NCBI GenBank assembly: GCA_028875185.1 | Contig: JAPPFH010000088.1 | Coordinates: forward strand, 1-48,749 | Source of the DNA: Chloroflexota bacterium | GTDB lineage: Bacteria; Chloroflexota; Anaerolineae; Aggregatilineales; Phototrophicaceae | Reading direction: 5' to 3' | DNA length: 48,749 bases | Notes under the pieces: model-generated | What the model saw: only the letters and a program-made list of their open reading frames with translations | Database searches by the model: none | What the model was told of the DNA's origin: nothing | Translations under genes and position numbers: made by a program | Shown: piece after piece, positions 23,576 through 31,793 of the stretch | How positions within the stretch are numbered: position 1 is the first letter of the stretch | Layout of the letters: each line of letters starts with the position of its first letter

Positions 23576-25054
23576 TTGCGCGAATGTAAGCATCGGCTAA
23601 ACCTTGATAGCGACCTTACCTTCATCAACCTTGACGGCAGCGAGTTTACTTTCCGCGCGATGAATCGGCTGGCGTCGGGCGGATGCGGCGCGATTCTGAG
23701 CCATCTGCCGCTGGCGCCGGGTGACAAAGTCGGCATCTTGTTGCCGGATAAGCTCCTGTTTGTAGCCGCCTTGCTTGCGTTAATGCGGCTGCGCGCCGTC
23801 TCCGTACCGCTGAATACGCGCTTGACGGCGGCGGAATTGCGCTGGCAGGTCAAGAATGCGGATTGCCGGCTCCTAATCTGCCAGGCGGAGACCAAGATGC
23901 TGGCGGCTGAAACTTCCCGCGATGCCCTTGAATTGCAGCCGAAGCGCTTTCTTGACGCCGCGTCTCGGCACAACGACTATGGCTGGATGAACCTTGATGA
24001 CGACTTCGCCATCATCCATACATCAGGCACGAGCGGCCGCCCGAAAGCGGCGGTCTTAACTTACGGCAATGTATTCCAAAGCGCGCGCGCCTCGGCGAAA
24101 ATGCTTGGGCATTTGGAAAACGAGCGCTGGCTCTGTGTCTTGCCGCTTTACCATATTGGCGGCTTGAGCATCATTTTGCGTTCGCTGATCTACGGAACCG
24201 CCGTCCACATATCGTCGGAGTCGTTTTTCAACGTTGATGCAGTGAATCGCAAGCTTAGTTCGCCTGGATATTCAATGGTCTCGCTCGTGCCGACCATGCT
24301 GCAGCGGCTCCTTGATGCCAAAAAGCGCCCTTGGAATCCCCGCCTGCGCTTGATCTTGCTCGGTGGCGAAGCGCCATCTCCAGAGCTGCTTGCCCGCTGC
24401 GCCGCGCAGGATCTGCCCGTCGCGACAACTTACGGCCTCACGGAAACGGCGTCACAAGTCGCGACCGCCACCCCCGAACTCGTCTACCGCAAAAGGGGCA
24501 CGGTGGGCAAGCCGCTCAGTTGCACGCAAGCGCGCGTCATCGACGACCGAGGCGATGAGGCCGCGCCTATGGTCGCGGGTGAAGTGCTGGTCAAAGGCGA
24601 TACCGTCATGCGCGGCTACTACAACGATCCCGCGGCCACGGCTTTAGCCCTGCGCGATGGCTGGCTGCATACCGGCGATATCGGGTATTTGGACGAAGAC
24701 GGCGATCTCTTCATCCTGCAGCGGCGCGAGGACCTCATCGTCAGCGGTGGCGAAAATATCTATCCCGCCGAAGTCGAGGATGTCTTGCGCCAGCATCCCG
24801 CCGTCGCCGAAGCGGTCGTCTTTGGCGCCCCCGACGCCAGTTGGGGGCAAGCTGTCGCCGCGGTCGTCGAGCTGCGTGCAGGGCGGTCGGCCTCGACCGA
24901 TGACATCATCGCTTTCTCGCGCATGCGCCTGGCAGGTTACAAAATCCCGCGTCAGATCGCTTTGGTCGCGTCTTTACCGCGCACAGCATCGGGCAAAATT
25001 CAGCGGCGAGAAGCGCGGCGGGTCTTCGATGAAGCGTTATCGCGCGATCAATAG
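23576..25054 (+). CDS. menE: o-Succinylbenzoate-CoA ligase
   Basis: An adenylate-forming ligase of 492 residues making o-succinylbenzoyl-CoA, the substrate of MenB. Motifs: HTSGTSGRPKAAVLT (phosphate binding), TTYGLTETASQVAT, GWLHTGDIGYLDEDGD, RREDLIVSGGENIYPAEVE and the C-terminal catalytic lysine in PRTASGKIQRREAR. The N-terminus is a little short for the family. The only in-frame start in reach is TTG 23576, with GGAG 10 bases upstream, so translation may be weak. The last 26 bases overlap menH in another frame, a sign of coupling. Confidence 0.9.
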   Translation: MRECKHRLNLDSDLTFINLDGSEFTFRAMNRLASGGCGAILSHLPLAPGDKVGILLPDKLLFVAALLALMRLRAVSVPLNTRLTAAELRWQVKNADCRLLICQAETKMLAAETSRDALELQPKRFLDAASRHNDYGWMNLDDDFAIIHTSGTSGRPKAAVLTYGNVFQSARASAKMLGHLENERWLCVLPLYHIGGLSIILRSLIYGTAVHISSESFFNVDAVNRKLSSPGYSMVSLVPTMLQRLLDAKKRPWNPRLRLILLGGEAPSPELLARCAAQDLPVATTYGLTETASQVATATPELVYRKRGTVGKPLSCTQARVIDDRGDEAAPMVAGEVLVKGDTVMRGYYNDPAATALALRDGWLHTGDIGYLDEDGDLFILQRREDLIVSGGENIYPAEVEDVLRQHPAVAEAVVFGAPDASWGQAVAAVVELRAGRSASTDDIIAFSRMRLAGYKIPRQIALVASLPRTASGKIQRREARRVFDEALSRDQ

Positions 25055-25838
25055 CGGGCATCGCTACCACATTGAAATCCACGGCGCGGGTGATAGGCTC
25101 GTGCTGCTGCACGGCTTCAGCGGCGACGCCTCAACCTGGCGCGCGATTATTGAGCGCTTGGCAGACAAATTTCAGTTGATCGCCATTGATCTGCTGGGTC
25201 ACGGAGCGAGCGACGCGCCCGCGGATATCGCCAGCTATCGGATGGAAGCGGTCGCCGCCGATATCGTCGACTTGCTCGATCAACTTGCCGTATGTGATCC
25301 ATACCTGCTCGGTTATTCCATGGGCGGGCGGCTGGCGCTCTTTCTGGCTTGCGCCTATCCGAGCCGATTCAGCGCCCTGATTCTGGAGAGCGCGTCGCCC
25401 GGCTTGGCTGACCAGCGCGCTCGCGCTGACAGGCGCCTAAAGGACGATCAGCTGGCGGATCAAATCGAAAAGGCTGGGGTGGCGTCATTTGTCGCCAATT
25501 GGGAAAGCCTGCCGCTTTGGTCTACCCAATCCAAGGCGCGGATCCGCGCTCAGCGAGCGCAGCGCTTGGCTAATCGCTCGCAGGGACTGGCGAACAGTCT
25601 GCGCGGGATGGGCGCCGGCGCGCAGCCGAATCTGTGGCGACAGCTTCCGAAACTAAATCTGCCGACTTGCTTGATTGTCGGCGAGCGCGATGACAAGTTC
25701 CGGCGAATCAATCAAGACATGGCGAGTGCCATACCGCGCTCGCGCCTCTCGCTAATCCCTGCGGCCGGGCACAATACCCACTTGGAGGAGCCGGATGCCT
25801 TCTGTCAGGCAATTCGCGCTTTCCCACAGCGCCGCTAA
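25029..25838 (+). CDS. menH: SHCHC synthase-like alpha/beta hydrolase
   Basis: 269 residues. MenH removes pyruvate from SEPHCHC in menaquinone synthesis. The fold marks are VLLHGFSGDAST (oxyanion region), nucleophile Ser97 in LGYSMGGRLAL, the acid in IVGERDDKF and the base in AAGHNTHLEEPDAF. The ATG at 25029 lies inside the menE end (26-base overlap); the longer frame upstream of it is a menE shadow. Position in the men cluster plus GFSG and GYSMGGR motifs make MenH the best call, although this fold is easily confused with other hydrolases. Its 3' end overlaps the convergent APH-like gene by 87 bases. Confidence 0.85.
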   Translation: MKRYRAINSGHRYHIEIHGAGDRLVLLHGFSGDASTWRAIIERLADKFQLIAIDLLGHGASDAPADIASYRMEAVAADIVDLLDQLAVCDPYLLGYSMGGRLALFLACAYPSRFSALILESASPGLADQRARADRRLKDDQLADQIEKAGVASFVANWESLPLWSTQSKARIRAQRAQRLANRSQGLANSLRGMGAGAQPNLWRQLPKLNLPTCLIVGERDDKFRRINQDMASAIPRSRLSLIPAAGHNTHLEEPDAFCQAIRAFPQRR

Positions 25839-26702
25839 TCGACCGATGGCGTCGGCGACAAATGCCTCGTATTGCGCGCGCATTTTCGGAATCAGTCCCG
25901 GCGCTGGCGCGAATGACGGAAAGCGCGACAAACGAAACGCGCCCCATAAGTCCCAGAATGGCAGGGCAGTCGCGTTCAACTGCTGGCTCAAAGCCAAATA
26001 CGCTGCGGTATAATCTTTTATCGCCTCAGGACCGAGCGCCCAGAGAACTTCCAAGCGGCTTTTCCCCAGGTCAGCCAGCGGATCGCCCAGCATCGCGTCT
26101 TCCCAATCGATGATCGCCGCCAGATCGTCGCCATTCCAGAGCAGATTGCCAGGCCAGAAGTCGCCATGCAGCAGAGCGGGCGCGTTGAACTCGACCCGCG
26201 GCAATGCCGCTTGCAGCGCCTCGTGAATCATTAGCCGCTCCGATGTGTGGGGCGCGCGGTCTCTGTTGATCGCATCGTCGATATGAGGAAGGAATGAGAG
26301 TTCGTATTCGCTAAGGTCCAGCGTATGAATGCTATTCAGAGCCTCGGCGAGCCGGCGGGAAAAGGCGGCGCGTTGAGAGGCGTCAAAACGGGCGCGCCCC
26401 TCAACGAATGCGGTAATGAGGAAGGGTGGCTGATGCGCCTCGCTCCGGTAGAGGGCTTCGGGTACCGGCAATCCAGCCTGCTTCAACACCTTGAGCAGTT
26501 GATACTCGTCGCGCGCGATGCGCGGATTGCGCTTGCGATCCCGCTGGCTGTGCGTCAGCAGGATCAGGCGCGCTGGCGGCTGCCCACTTGTTACAACATT
26601 TATTGCGGAGGCGCGCCCACCGAGCGCTTGAACGTCTTGCAGGGACCAGCGCGGATCAATGCCGCGGATGCTTCGCTGGATGTCTTGCTTGCGTATGCTC
26701 AT
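25752..26702 (-). CDS. Aminoglycoside phosphotransferase (APH)-family kinase-like protein
   Basis: 316 residues with a small-molecule kinase fold. The catalytic loop is LLHGDFWPGNLLW (Asp within HGD), and the metal-binding segment is IIDWEDAMLGDPLADLGKSR. The N-terminal lobe has ILLTHSQRD where kinases bind nucleotide, less clearly conserved. Many such genes phosphorylate sugars, choline, homoserine or unknown metabolites, not drugs; nothing here indicates resistance. ATG 26702 is preferred over TTG 26738, though neither has a clear ribosome-binding site. It is divergent from the binding-protein gene at 26932 and overlaps menH end to end by 87 bases. Confidence 0.82.
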   Translation of the reverse strand: MSIRKQDIQRSIRGIDPRWSLQDVQALGGRASAINVVTSGQPPARLILLTHSQRDRKRNPRIARDEYQLLKVLKQAGLPVPEALYRSEAHQPPFLITAFVEGRARFDASQRAAFSRRLAEALNSIHTLDLSEYELSFLPHIDDAINRDRAPHTSERLMIHEALQAALPRVEFNAPALLHGDFWPGNLLWNGDDLAAIIDWEDAMLGDPLADLGKSRLEVLWALGPEAIKDYTAAYLALSQQLNATALPFWDLWGAFRLSRFPSFAPAPGLIPKMRAQYEAFVADAIGRLAALWESANCLTEGIRLLQVGIVPGRRD

Positions 26703-26861
26703 GATGTTGTCGGCGCAGCGATCAAGTCGCGTTCGCAATCTTCAGGGCTGATTGAAAGTCGTTTCATCCGCGAGAGGCTGATGTCGCGCAAGCGCCAAAA
26801 GCGACGGACAAGACGATAATTGAGATGATAACCATTATGTCGTGAATTCAGTGCGAAACGG

Positions 26862-26891
26862 TTGCAAATGGAACATAAGACTCGGTAGAAT
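26862..26891 (+). promoter_or_regulatory. Candidate promoter of the second importer operon
   Basis: TTGCAA (26862-26867) and TAGAAT (26886-26891) are separated by 18 bases. The leader to ATG 26932 would be about 35 bases. Confidence 0.5.
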
Positions 26892-26931
26892 CAGCGGTCA
26901 GCGAAAATCAACAGATAGGAGATTAGATAGG

Positions 26932-28221
26932 ATGACTGAGAATCGCTATAGCAGGCGGGTGAAAAAGCTAGCTTTATTTATTATGGTTGCGGCTCTGCTG
27001 GGGTCGCTCAGCCTGGGCGCCGTTGTCGCGCAGGACGCGACCGATATTCTTGTCTGGTCGCTGGGATACGGCGGCGATTACGACGACACGCTGGTCGAGC
27101 GCTTCAACGAGGCGAACGATGACGTCCAGATTACCTTTGAAGATGTCTTGACCGGCACCTTCACCGAGAACAATCAGAAGGTGCGCATCGCCCTGGAAAA
27201 CGAAGCCGGCCCCCATGTGCTCGGCGGCGTTGATGTTGGCGCGAACTTGCAAGCGCTGGTCTCGACCGGGCAGGTCAGAGATCTGACGGAGTATTATCGC
27301 GCCTCTGGCTTGATCGATCGCATCCCGCCAAACCTGCTCGCGCAAGTCACGGTCGAAGGTCGGATTTACGCTATCCCGCAAAACATGGAATCGGTCGGCA
27401 TCTTCTACAATAAGGATCTCTTTGCCGAAATGGAGCTGGATGTCCCGTCGGAATGGGCGGAATACATCGACGTGTTGGAGGCGGTCAAAGACGCGGGTTA
27501 CTATGGCTATACCATGGGTCTGGCTGGCGGCTGGCCCTCGGCGCTAATGGCTTCCATGTTTATGTACAGCAGCGCTGGCTCTGAGTATATTGACGTGCTC
27601 AGCGGCACACAGCCCTGGACGGATTGTGACAATTGCCTCGATGGCTTGAACGCCTTCTACGGCATGGTCGAAAACGGATACGCCAATCCAGAGCCGCTGG
27701 GCATCGACTACGATCAGTCGCTGGACTTGTTCTACCAAGGCATTAACGCCATGGTGCTCAACGGTCCCTGGTTCATCGACGCATCGGTATCCGCCGCGCC
27801 CGATTTCGAAATCGGCTTTTTCTATCTGCCGGCCGTCAATCCGAATACCGATATTAAGACGCTTGGCGGCATCGGCGGCTCGATCATCATTGCCGAGTAT
27901 GCTGATGTGGATGCCGCATTTAAGGTAGTGGATTGGCTGACCAGCGAAGCGGTAGCGGTGCAAGCGCTGCGCGAAGCCTTCCAGTTGCCGGCTTTCTCAA
28001 TCGAAGTGCCCGAAGATATCGATCCGCTCACCTATCAGATTGCATCAGAGACAGCCGCCAATGTCGATAAGATCGGCTTCTGGCCCGTTACTTACCTGCC
28101 GCCCAAGGTCTTTGGCGATATGAACCAGATCGTGCAAGGCATGATCGGCGGCATGCTCACCCCCGAAGAGTTCATGAGTGAAATGCAGGAGACGCACAGC
28201 ACTTACCTGGCGGAGAACTAA
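26932..28221 (+). CDS. ABC sugar-binding protein (family 1 extracellular)
   Basis: 429 residues, secreted. The start ATG (26932) has AGGAG about 10 bases upstream. A signal peptide follows (RRVKK, then hydrophobic LALFIMVAALLGSLSLGAVVAQ), probably cut after AVVAQ or nearby, with no lipobox cysteine. The mature protein has the two-lobe binding-protein pattern (ILVWSLGYGGDYDDTLVERFNEAN; IYAIPQNMESVGIFYNKDLF). It feeds the permeases at 28419 and 29324. A sulfatase closes the operon, so the ligand may come from a sulfated glycan. Confidence 0.9.
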   Translation: MTENRYSRRVKKLALFIMVAALLGSLSLGAVVAQDATDILVWSLGYGGDYDDTLVERFNEANDDVQITFEDVLTGTFTENNQKVRIALENEAGPHVLGGVDVGANLQALVSTGQVRDLTEYYRASGLIDRIPPNLLAQVTVEGRIYAIPQNMESVGIFYNKDLFAEMELDVPSEWAEYIDVLEAVKDAGYYGYTMGLAGGWPSALMASMFMYSSAGSEYIDVLSGTQPWTDCDNCLDGLNAFYGMVENGYANPEPLGIDYDQSLDLFYQGINAMVLNGPWFIDASVSAAPDFEIGFFYLPAVNPNTDIKTLGGIGGSIIIAEYADVDAAFKVVDWLTSEAVAVQALREAFQLPAFSIEVPEDIDPLTYQIASETAANVDKIGFWPVTYLPPKVFGDMNQIVQGMIGGMLTPEEFMSEMQETHSTYLAEN

Positions 28222-28240
28222 GCGCCGGCTTCAGCGAAAA

Positions 28241-28382
28241 TTGTAGGGGCGAGGCTCGCCTCGCCCTAAACCAGCAAAGGCAATGCGGGCGAGCCACCGG
28301 CTCGCCCCTACACATTGCCATAAATGCGAGCCTTGTAGGGGCGAGTGATGGATATTGTTGGCGGTCAGTGTCGACGCGGCCT
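28241..28382. repeat. Three hairpin repeats between binding-protein and permease genes
   Basis: GTAGGGGCGAGGCTCGCCTCGCCC (28243 on), GGGCGAGCCACCGGCTCGCCCC (about 28288-28309), and a third with GTAGGGGCGAGTGATGG...GGCGGTCAGTGTCGACGCGGCC (28336-28382). Together they fill most of the gap 28222-28418. Confidence 0.8.
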
Positions 28383-28418
28383 AAGCTACCCTTGTCTCGC
28401 CCAATTGGACCAGTAAGC

Positions 28419-29336
28419 ATGGCGCAAACCTTAAGCGCGGCGAAGAAAAAACGGCATAGTCCTCGATTCCGCATTGACCTGATGCCCTATCTGTTCATCC
28501 TGCCCGCCGTCGTCATTTACGTTATCTTCAACCTGGGTCCGGTGCTGGCCTCCTTCTTTTTGAGCTTCTTCCGCTGGGATCTGCTGTCGCCGACCACAGA
28601 ATATATCGGCTTCAAGCACTACGACTTCATCCTCAATGACGACAAGTTTTGGAATGCGCTAAGCCACAACTTCACTTTTCTTATTCTGGCGGTCATTATC
28701 CCGGTTTGGATGGGGCTGTTCCTGGCGGTATTCATTTATGAGATACGCAGGGGGCGCGTCTTTTTCCGCGCCGCGCTCTTCCTGCCCGCCATCTTCTCCG
28801 GCGTGGTGATCGCCTACGTCTGGAAGTGGATCTATCATCCCTTCGCCGGTGTGTTGAACCCGACGCTGGAATTGATCGGTTTAGGCGCGTTCACACAATC
28901 CTGGCTGGGCAATCCCAAGATCGCGCTCTACTCGACCTTCATCGCCTACACTTGGGCCAGCTTTGGCTACTCAATGGTCATCTTTCTCGCCGGCCTGCAA
29001 GATATCTCCACCGATATCTTTGACGCGGCGCGGGTTGACGGCGCCAATTTCTGGCAGAAGCTCATTTGGATTACGATTCCCTGCCTCTACGATGTTTTCA
29101 CATTTGTCATCACATTGCGCATATTTACGGCGATGGGCGTCTTCGGCGTCATCTATATCTTGACGGGCGGCGGACCCTTCTATCAGTCGGACGTCATCGA
29201 TATCTACGTCTTCCGGATGATCGGCAATTTTGAGATGGGCTGGGCGACGGCGGCCGCGACCGTGAACACGGTTGTTGTTGTTTTCATCTCGACCGGTTTC
29301 ATCAAGTGGCGGGAGTGGCGCTCGTGGAGTTCTTAA
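28419..29336 (+). CDS. Carbohydrate ABC transporter permease (MalF-type)
   Basis: 305 residues, six membrane helices starting at about residue 22 (LMPYLFILPAVVIYVIFNLG). The EAA-like loop is DIFDAARVDGANFWQKLIWI, then TIPCL. The frame is open upstream to GTG 28368, but that stretch belongs to a repeat; ATG 28419 is chosen. Its end overlaps the next permease gene. Confidence 0.9.
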   Translation: MAQTLSAAKKKRHSPRFRIDLMPYLFILPAVVIYVIFNLGPVLASFFLSFFRWDLLSPTTEYIGFKHYDFILNDDKFWNALSHNFTFLILAVIIPVWMGLFLAVFIYEIRRGRVFFRAALFLPAIFSGVVIAYVWKWIYHPFAGVLNPTLELIGLGAFTQSWLGNPKIALYSTFIAYTWASFGYSMVIFLAGLQDISTDIFDAARVDGANFWQKLIWITIPCLYDVFTFVITLRIFTAMGVFGVIYILTGGGPFYQSDVIDIYVFRMIGNFEMGWATAAATVNTVVVVFISTGFIKWREWRSWSS

Positions 29337-30166
29337 GCGGCAAAGCGCAGCGGCGGCTGCAGGGCGCGCCCTTCTACTTCTTGCTGACGCTGGCGACTGT
29401 CATCACCCTGGTGCCCATCATCTGGGTCTTCGCCAGCGCGCTGAAGTCCAACAAAGAAATCCGCGAAAACGCCCTCGCGCTGCCACAGGAGTGGCGCTTT
29501 CAGAATTATCTTGACGCCTGGTTCGGCGCCAGCTTCGATGAATATTTTTTCAATAGCATCTTCATCACGGTGACGAGCGTCGCCATAGTGCTGTTTCTGA
29601 GTTCCTTGGCCGCGTATTCATTTGCCAAAATGCGCTTTCGCGGCAATCAGATGATCTTTTTTCTCTTTCTCGTGGGCATGGCCTTTCCCTTGTCGGCAAA
29701 GCTGGGACCCTTGCTTTCCCTCATGTACGAATTGAATCTGGCAAATAGCCGCTTTGGCTTGATCCTGGTCTACGTAGCGGGCAGCTTGCCCTTCGCCATT
29801 CTGATGCTGCGCGCCTTCTTTCAGGGCTTCCCGCAAGAGCTGGAAGACTCGGCCGCGCTGGACGGCTGCAACCGCTTCCAATTCTACCTGCGCATCCTGC
29901 TGCCGCTGTCCAAGCCATCGCTGATGGCGCTGGGCATATTTGTCTTCATGGGCACTTGGAACGAATTCTTCCAGGCGCTGCTCCTGATCAACGAAGACAG
30001 CAAGCGCACCTTGCCATTGGGCTTGACCGCCTTCCAGGACGAATACTTCACCGACTTTGCTTTGTCCTTCGCCGGCATCAATATCACGGCGGTGCCAGTG
30101 ATCATCGTCTATATCATGTTTCAGCGCAATCTAATCGAAGGCATCACGGTCGGCTCGCTCAAATAG
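29324..30166 (+). CDS. Carbohydrate ABC transporter permease (MalG-type)
   Basis: About 280 residues, six membrane helices. The EAA-like loop is ELEDSAALDGCNRFQFYLRI, then LLPLSKP, and the MalG-type end is NLIEGITVGSLK. Starts GTG 29306, 29315 and 29324 are all possible. The last has GGGAG about 9 bases upstream and gives a 13-base overlap with the preceding gene. There is no ATPase gene nearby. Confidence 0.88.
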   Translation: MEFLSGKAQRRLQGAPFYFLLTLATVITLVPIIWVFASALKSNKEIRENALALPQEWRFQNYLDAWFGASFDEYFFNSIFITVTSVAIVLFLSSLAAYSFAKMRFRGNQMIFFLFLVGMAFPLSAKLGPLLSLMYELNLANSRFGLILVYVAGSLPFAILMLRAFFQGFPQELEDSAALDGCNRFQFYLRILLPLSKPSLMALGIFVFMGTWNEFFQALLLINEDSKRTLPLGLTAFQDEYFTDFALSFAGINITAVPVIIVYIMFQRNLIEGITVGSLK

Positions 30167-30212
30167 GGCAGCAAATCTTGCATTCACATTTGGAAAAGGA
30201 CGTCTGAACGGC

Positions 30213-31718
30213 ATGGCACATTCAAAACCCAATATCGTCTTCATCATCGCCGATCATCAAGCCTTCTACGGGCACGATCGCGAAGGCGAATACGAGTACA
30301 AGTGGCCCAATTACGAACGCTTCGCCTCGGAAGGCCTTCGCTTCGACCGCGCCTATTCGGTCTGCCCGCTCTGTTCTCCGGCGCGCAGCAGCATGATGAC
30401 CGGCGTCTACCCCAGCTCGCACGGCATCATCATGAATACCGAAGGAGAGATCTTCGGGAACCAATCCGATCTTGACTCGGGGCAAAGGCTCTACAGCCAC
30501 TACTTGTCGCAGGCTGGCTATCGCAATGGCTACGTCGGAAAATGGCACTGCGGCCGCCAGCGCCTGCCCATCGACTACGGAATTGAAGGCTGGAGCTTGC
30601 CCGATTATGGCAAGATCTACATGTCCGACGAATACAAGCGCTATGCCGAGGAACGCGGATTCGGCGATGCGCGCGCCCAGATCGAGTACAACATCAATTA
30701 TCCCGAGTGGCGCGGGCAAGAAATCGTCTTGCATGATCCGTCGCCTTGGAAGTTTATGAACGGCTCGGGCGTCCTGGCTGGACCGCCGGAAGCCCATGAA
30801 GAGCAATTCGTCGCCCATCTGGCTTGCGAGAAGCTGCGCGAATTCGCCGCCGACGATCAGCCATTTAGCCTGGTTGTCAGCCTCTGGGGGCCTCACCAGC
30901 CTTATTACCCGTCTGAGGAATACGCGGCGCAGGTTGACCCAGCCAACATACCCGAATACCCGAGCTTCCGCGACGACTTGAGCGGGCGCCCGCTCCGTCA
31001 CCTCTACCACCGGGAAATCTCCCATCAAAGCGCGCGATCCTTTCCCGAATGGTCCACCTGGCAAGAGATCCTCGCCCGCTGCTACGCGCAGGGGTATCAG
31101 ACCGACGCCGCCGTCGGAAGCGTGCTGGATACGCTGGATGAACTGTCGCTTACGGAGAACACCATTGTGATCTGGCTAGCGGATCATGGCGATGCCGTGG
31201 CCAGTCACGGCGGCTTGTGGGACAAGTCCTCAACCTTTATTGAGGAGGTCGTTCGCGTGCCCATGGCGATTCGTTGGCCCGCGGCAATCGACGGGGGCGC
31301 GCGTACCGAACAGCTGGTGTCTAATATGGACGCGACCGCTACTATCCTGGACGCCGCCGGCATTGACGCGCCAGATACTATGCACAGCCGCAGCCTGCTG
31401 CCGCTCTGCCAGGGCGCCGATGATGCCGACTGGTCCGATGAGCTGGTCTGCGAGCACATGGGGCATGGTGGACATTTCTTTCCCATGCGCATGATCCTGC
31501 ATGACCGCTACAAATACGTTTTCTCGCTGCACGACATGAACGAACTCTACGATCTGCAAGATGATCCGTTTGAACTGAATAACCTGGTTCACGACAAGCA
31601 GTACGCCGATGTCACCGTTGATATGCGGGCGCGCCTGACGCGGCATCTCGAGGGCTCGACAATGCGCGATCAAAGACTGAAGCGCGTTATGCTGCTCGCC
31701 TTGGAGCATGGCCAGTAA
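30213..31718 (+). CDS. Type I sulfatase
   Basis: A formylglycine-dependent sulfatase of 501 residues that releases sulfate from a sulfate ester. The activation site CSPAR is at 54-58 (PLCSPARSSMMTG), with Cys54 the residue to be oxidised. Metal and active-site stretches are FIIADHQ at the start (Asp14), GKWHCG near 110 and IWLADHGD around 317-324. There is no signal peptide, so it should act in the cytosol on an imported sulfated compound, which fits its place 46 bases after the importer permeases. Subfamily and substrate (sulfated sugar or another ester) cannot be set here. No formylglycine-generating enzyme is in the window. Confidence 0.92.
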   Translation: MAHSKPNIVFIIADHQAFYGHDREGEYEYKWPNYERFASEGLRFDRAYSVCPLCSPARSSMMTGVYPSSHGIIMNTEGEIFGNQSDLDSGQRLYSHYLSQAGYRNGYVGKWHCGRQRLPIDYGIEGWSLPDYGKIYMSDEYKRYAEERGFGDARAQIEYNINYPEWRGQEIVLHDPSPWKFMNGSGVLAGPPEAHEEQFVAHLACEKLREFAADDQPFSLVVSLWGPHQPYYPSEEYAAQVDPANIPEYPSFRDDLSGRPLRHLYHREISHQSARSFPEWSTWQEILARCYAQGYQTDAAVGSVLDTLDELSLTENTIVIWLADHGDAVASHGGLWDKSSTFIEEVVRVPMAIRWPAAIDGGARTEQLVSNMDATATILDAAGIDAPDTMHSRSLLPLCQGADDADWSDELVCEHMGHGGHFFPMRMILHDRYKYVFSLHDMNELYDLQDDPFELNNLVHDKQYADVTVDMRARLTRHLEGSTMRDQRLKRVMLLALEHGQ

Positions 31719-31793
31719 GTTAAGTCGACTCGCCGTCAGCAGCGGACGCAATCCGGCGTGAGCGCGGCAGCCGATTGAACGCGTAAGCCCGCC

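Noticed and set aside
24657-25028. Upstream extension of the MenH frame
   Set aside because: It is a Ser/Arg-rich shadow of menE; the alpha/beta hydrolase begins at the ATG 25029.
25752-26702. Antibiotic-resistance call for the APH-family gene
   Set aside because: The family is broad and mostly metabolic; context is menaquinone and sugar uptake, with no mobile resistance context.
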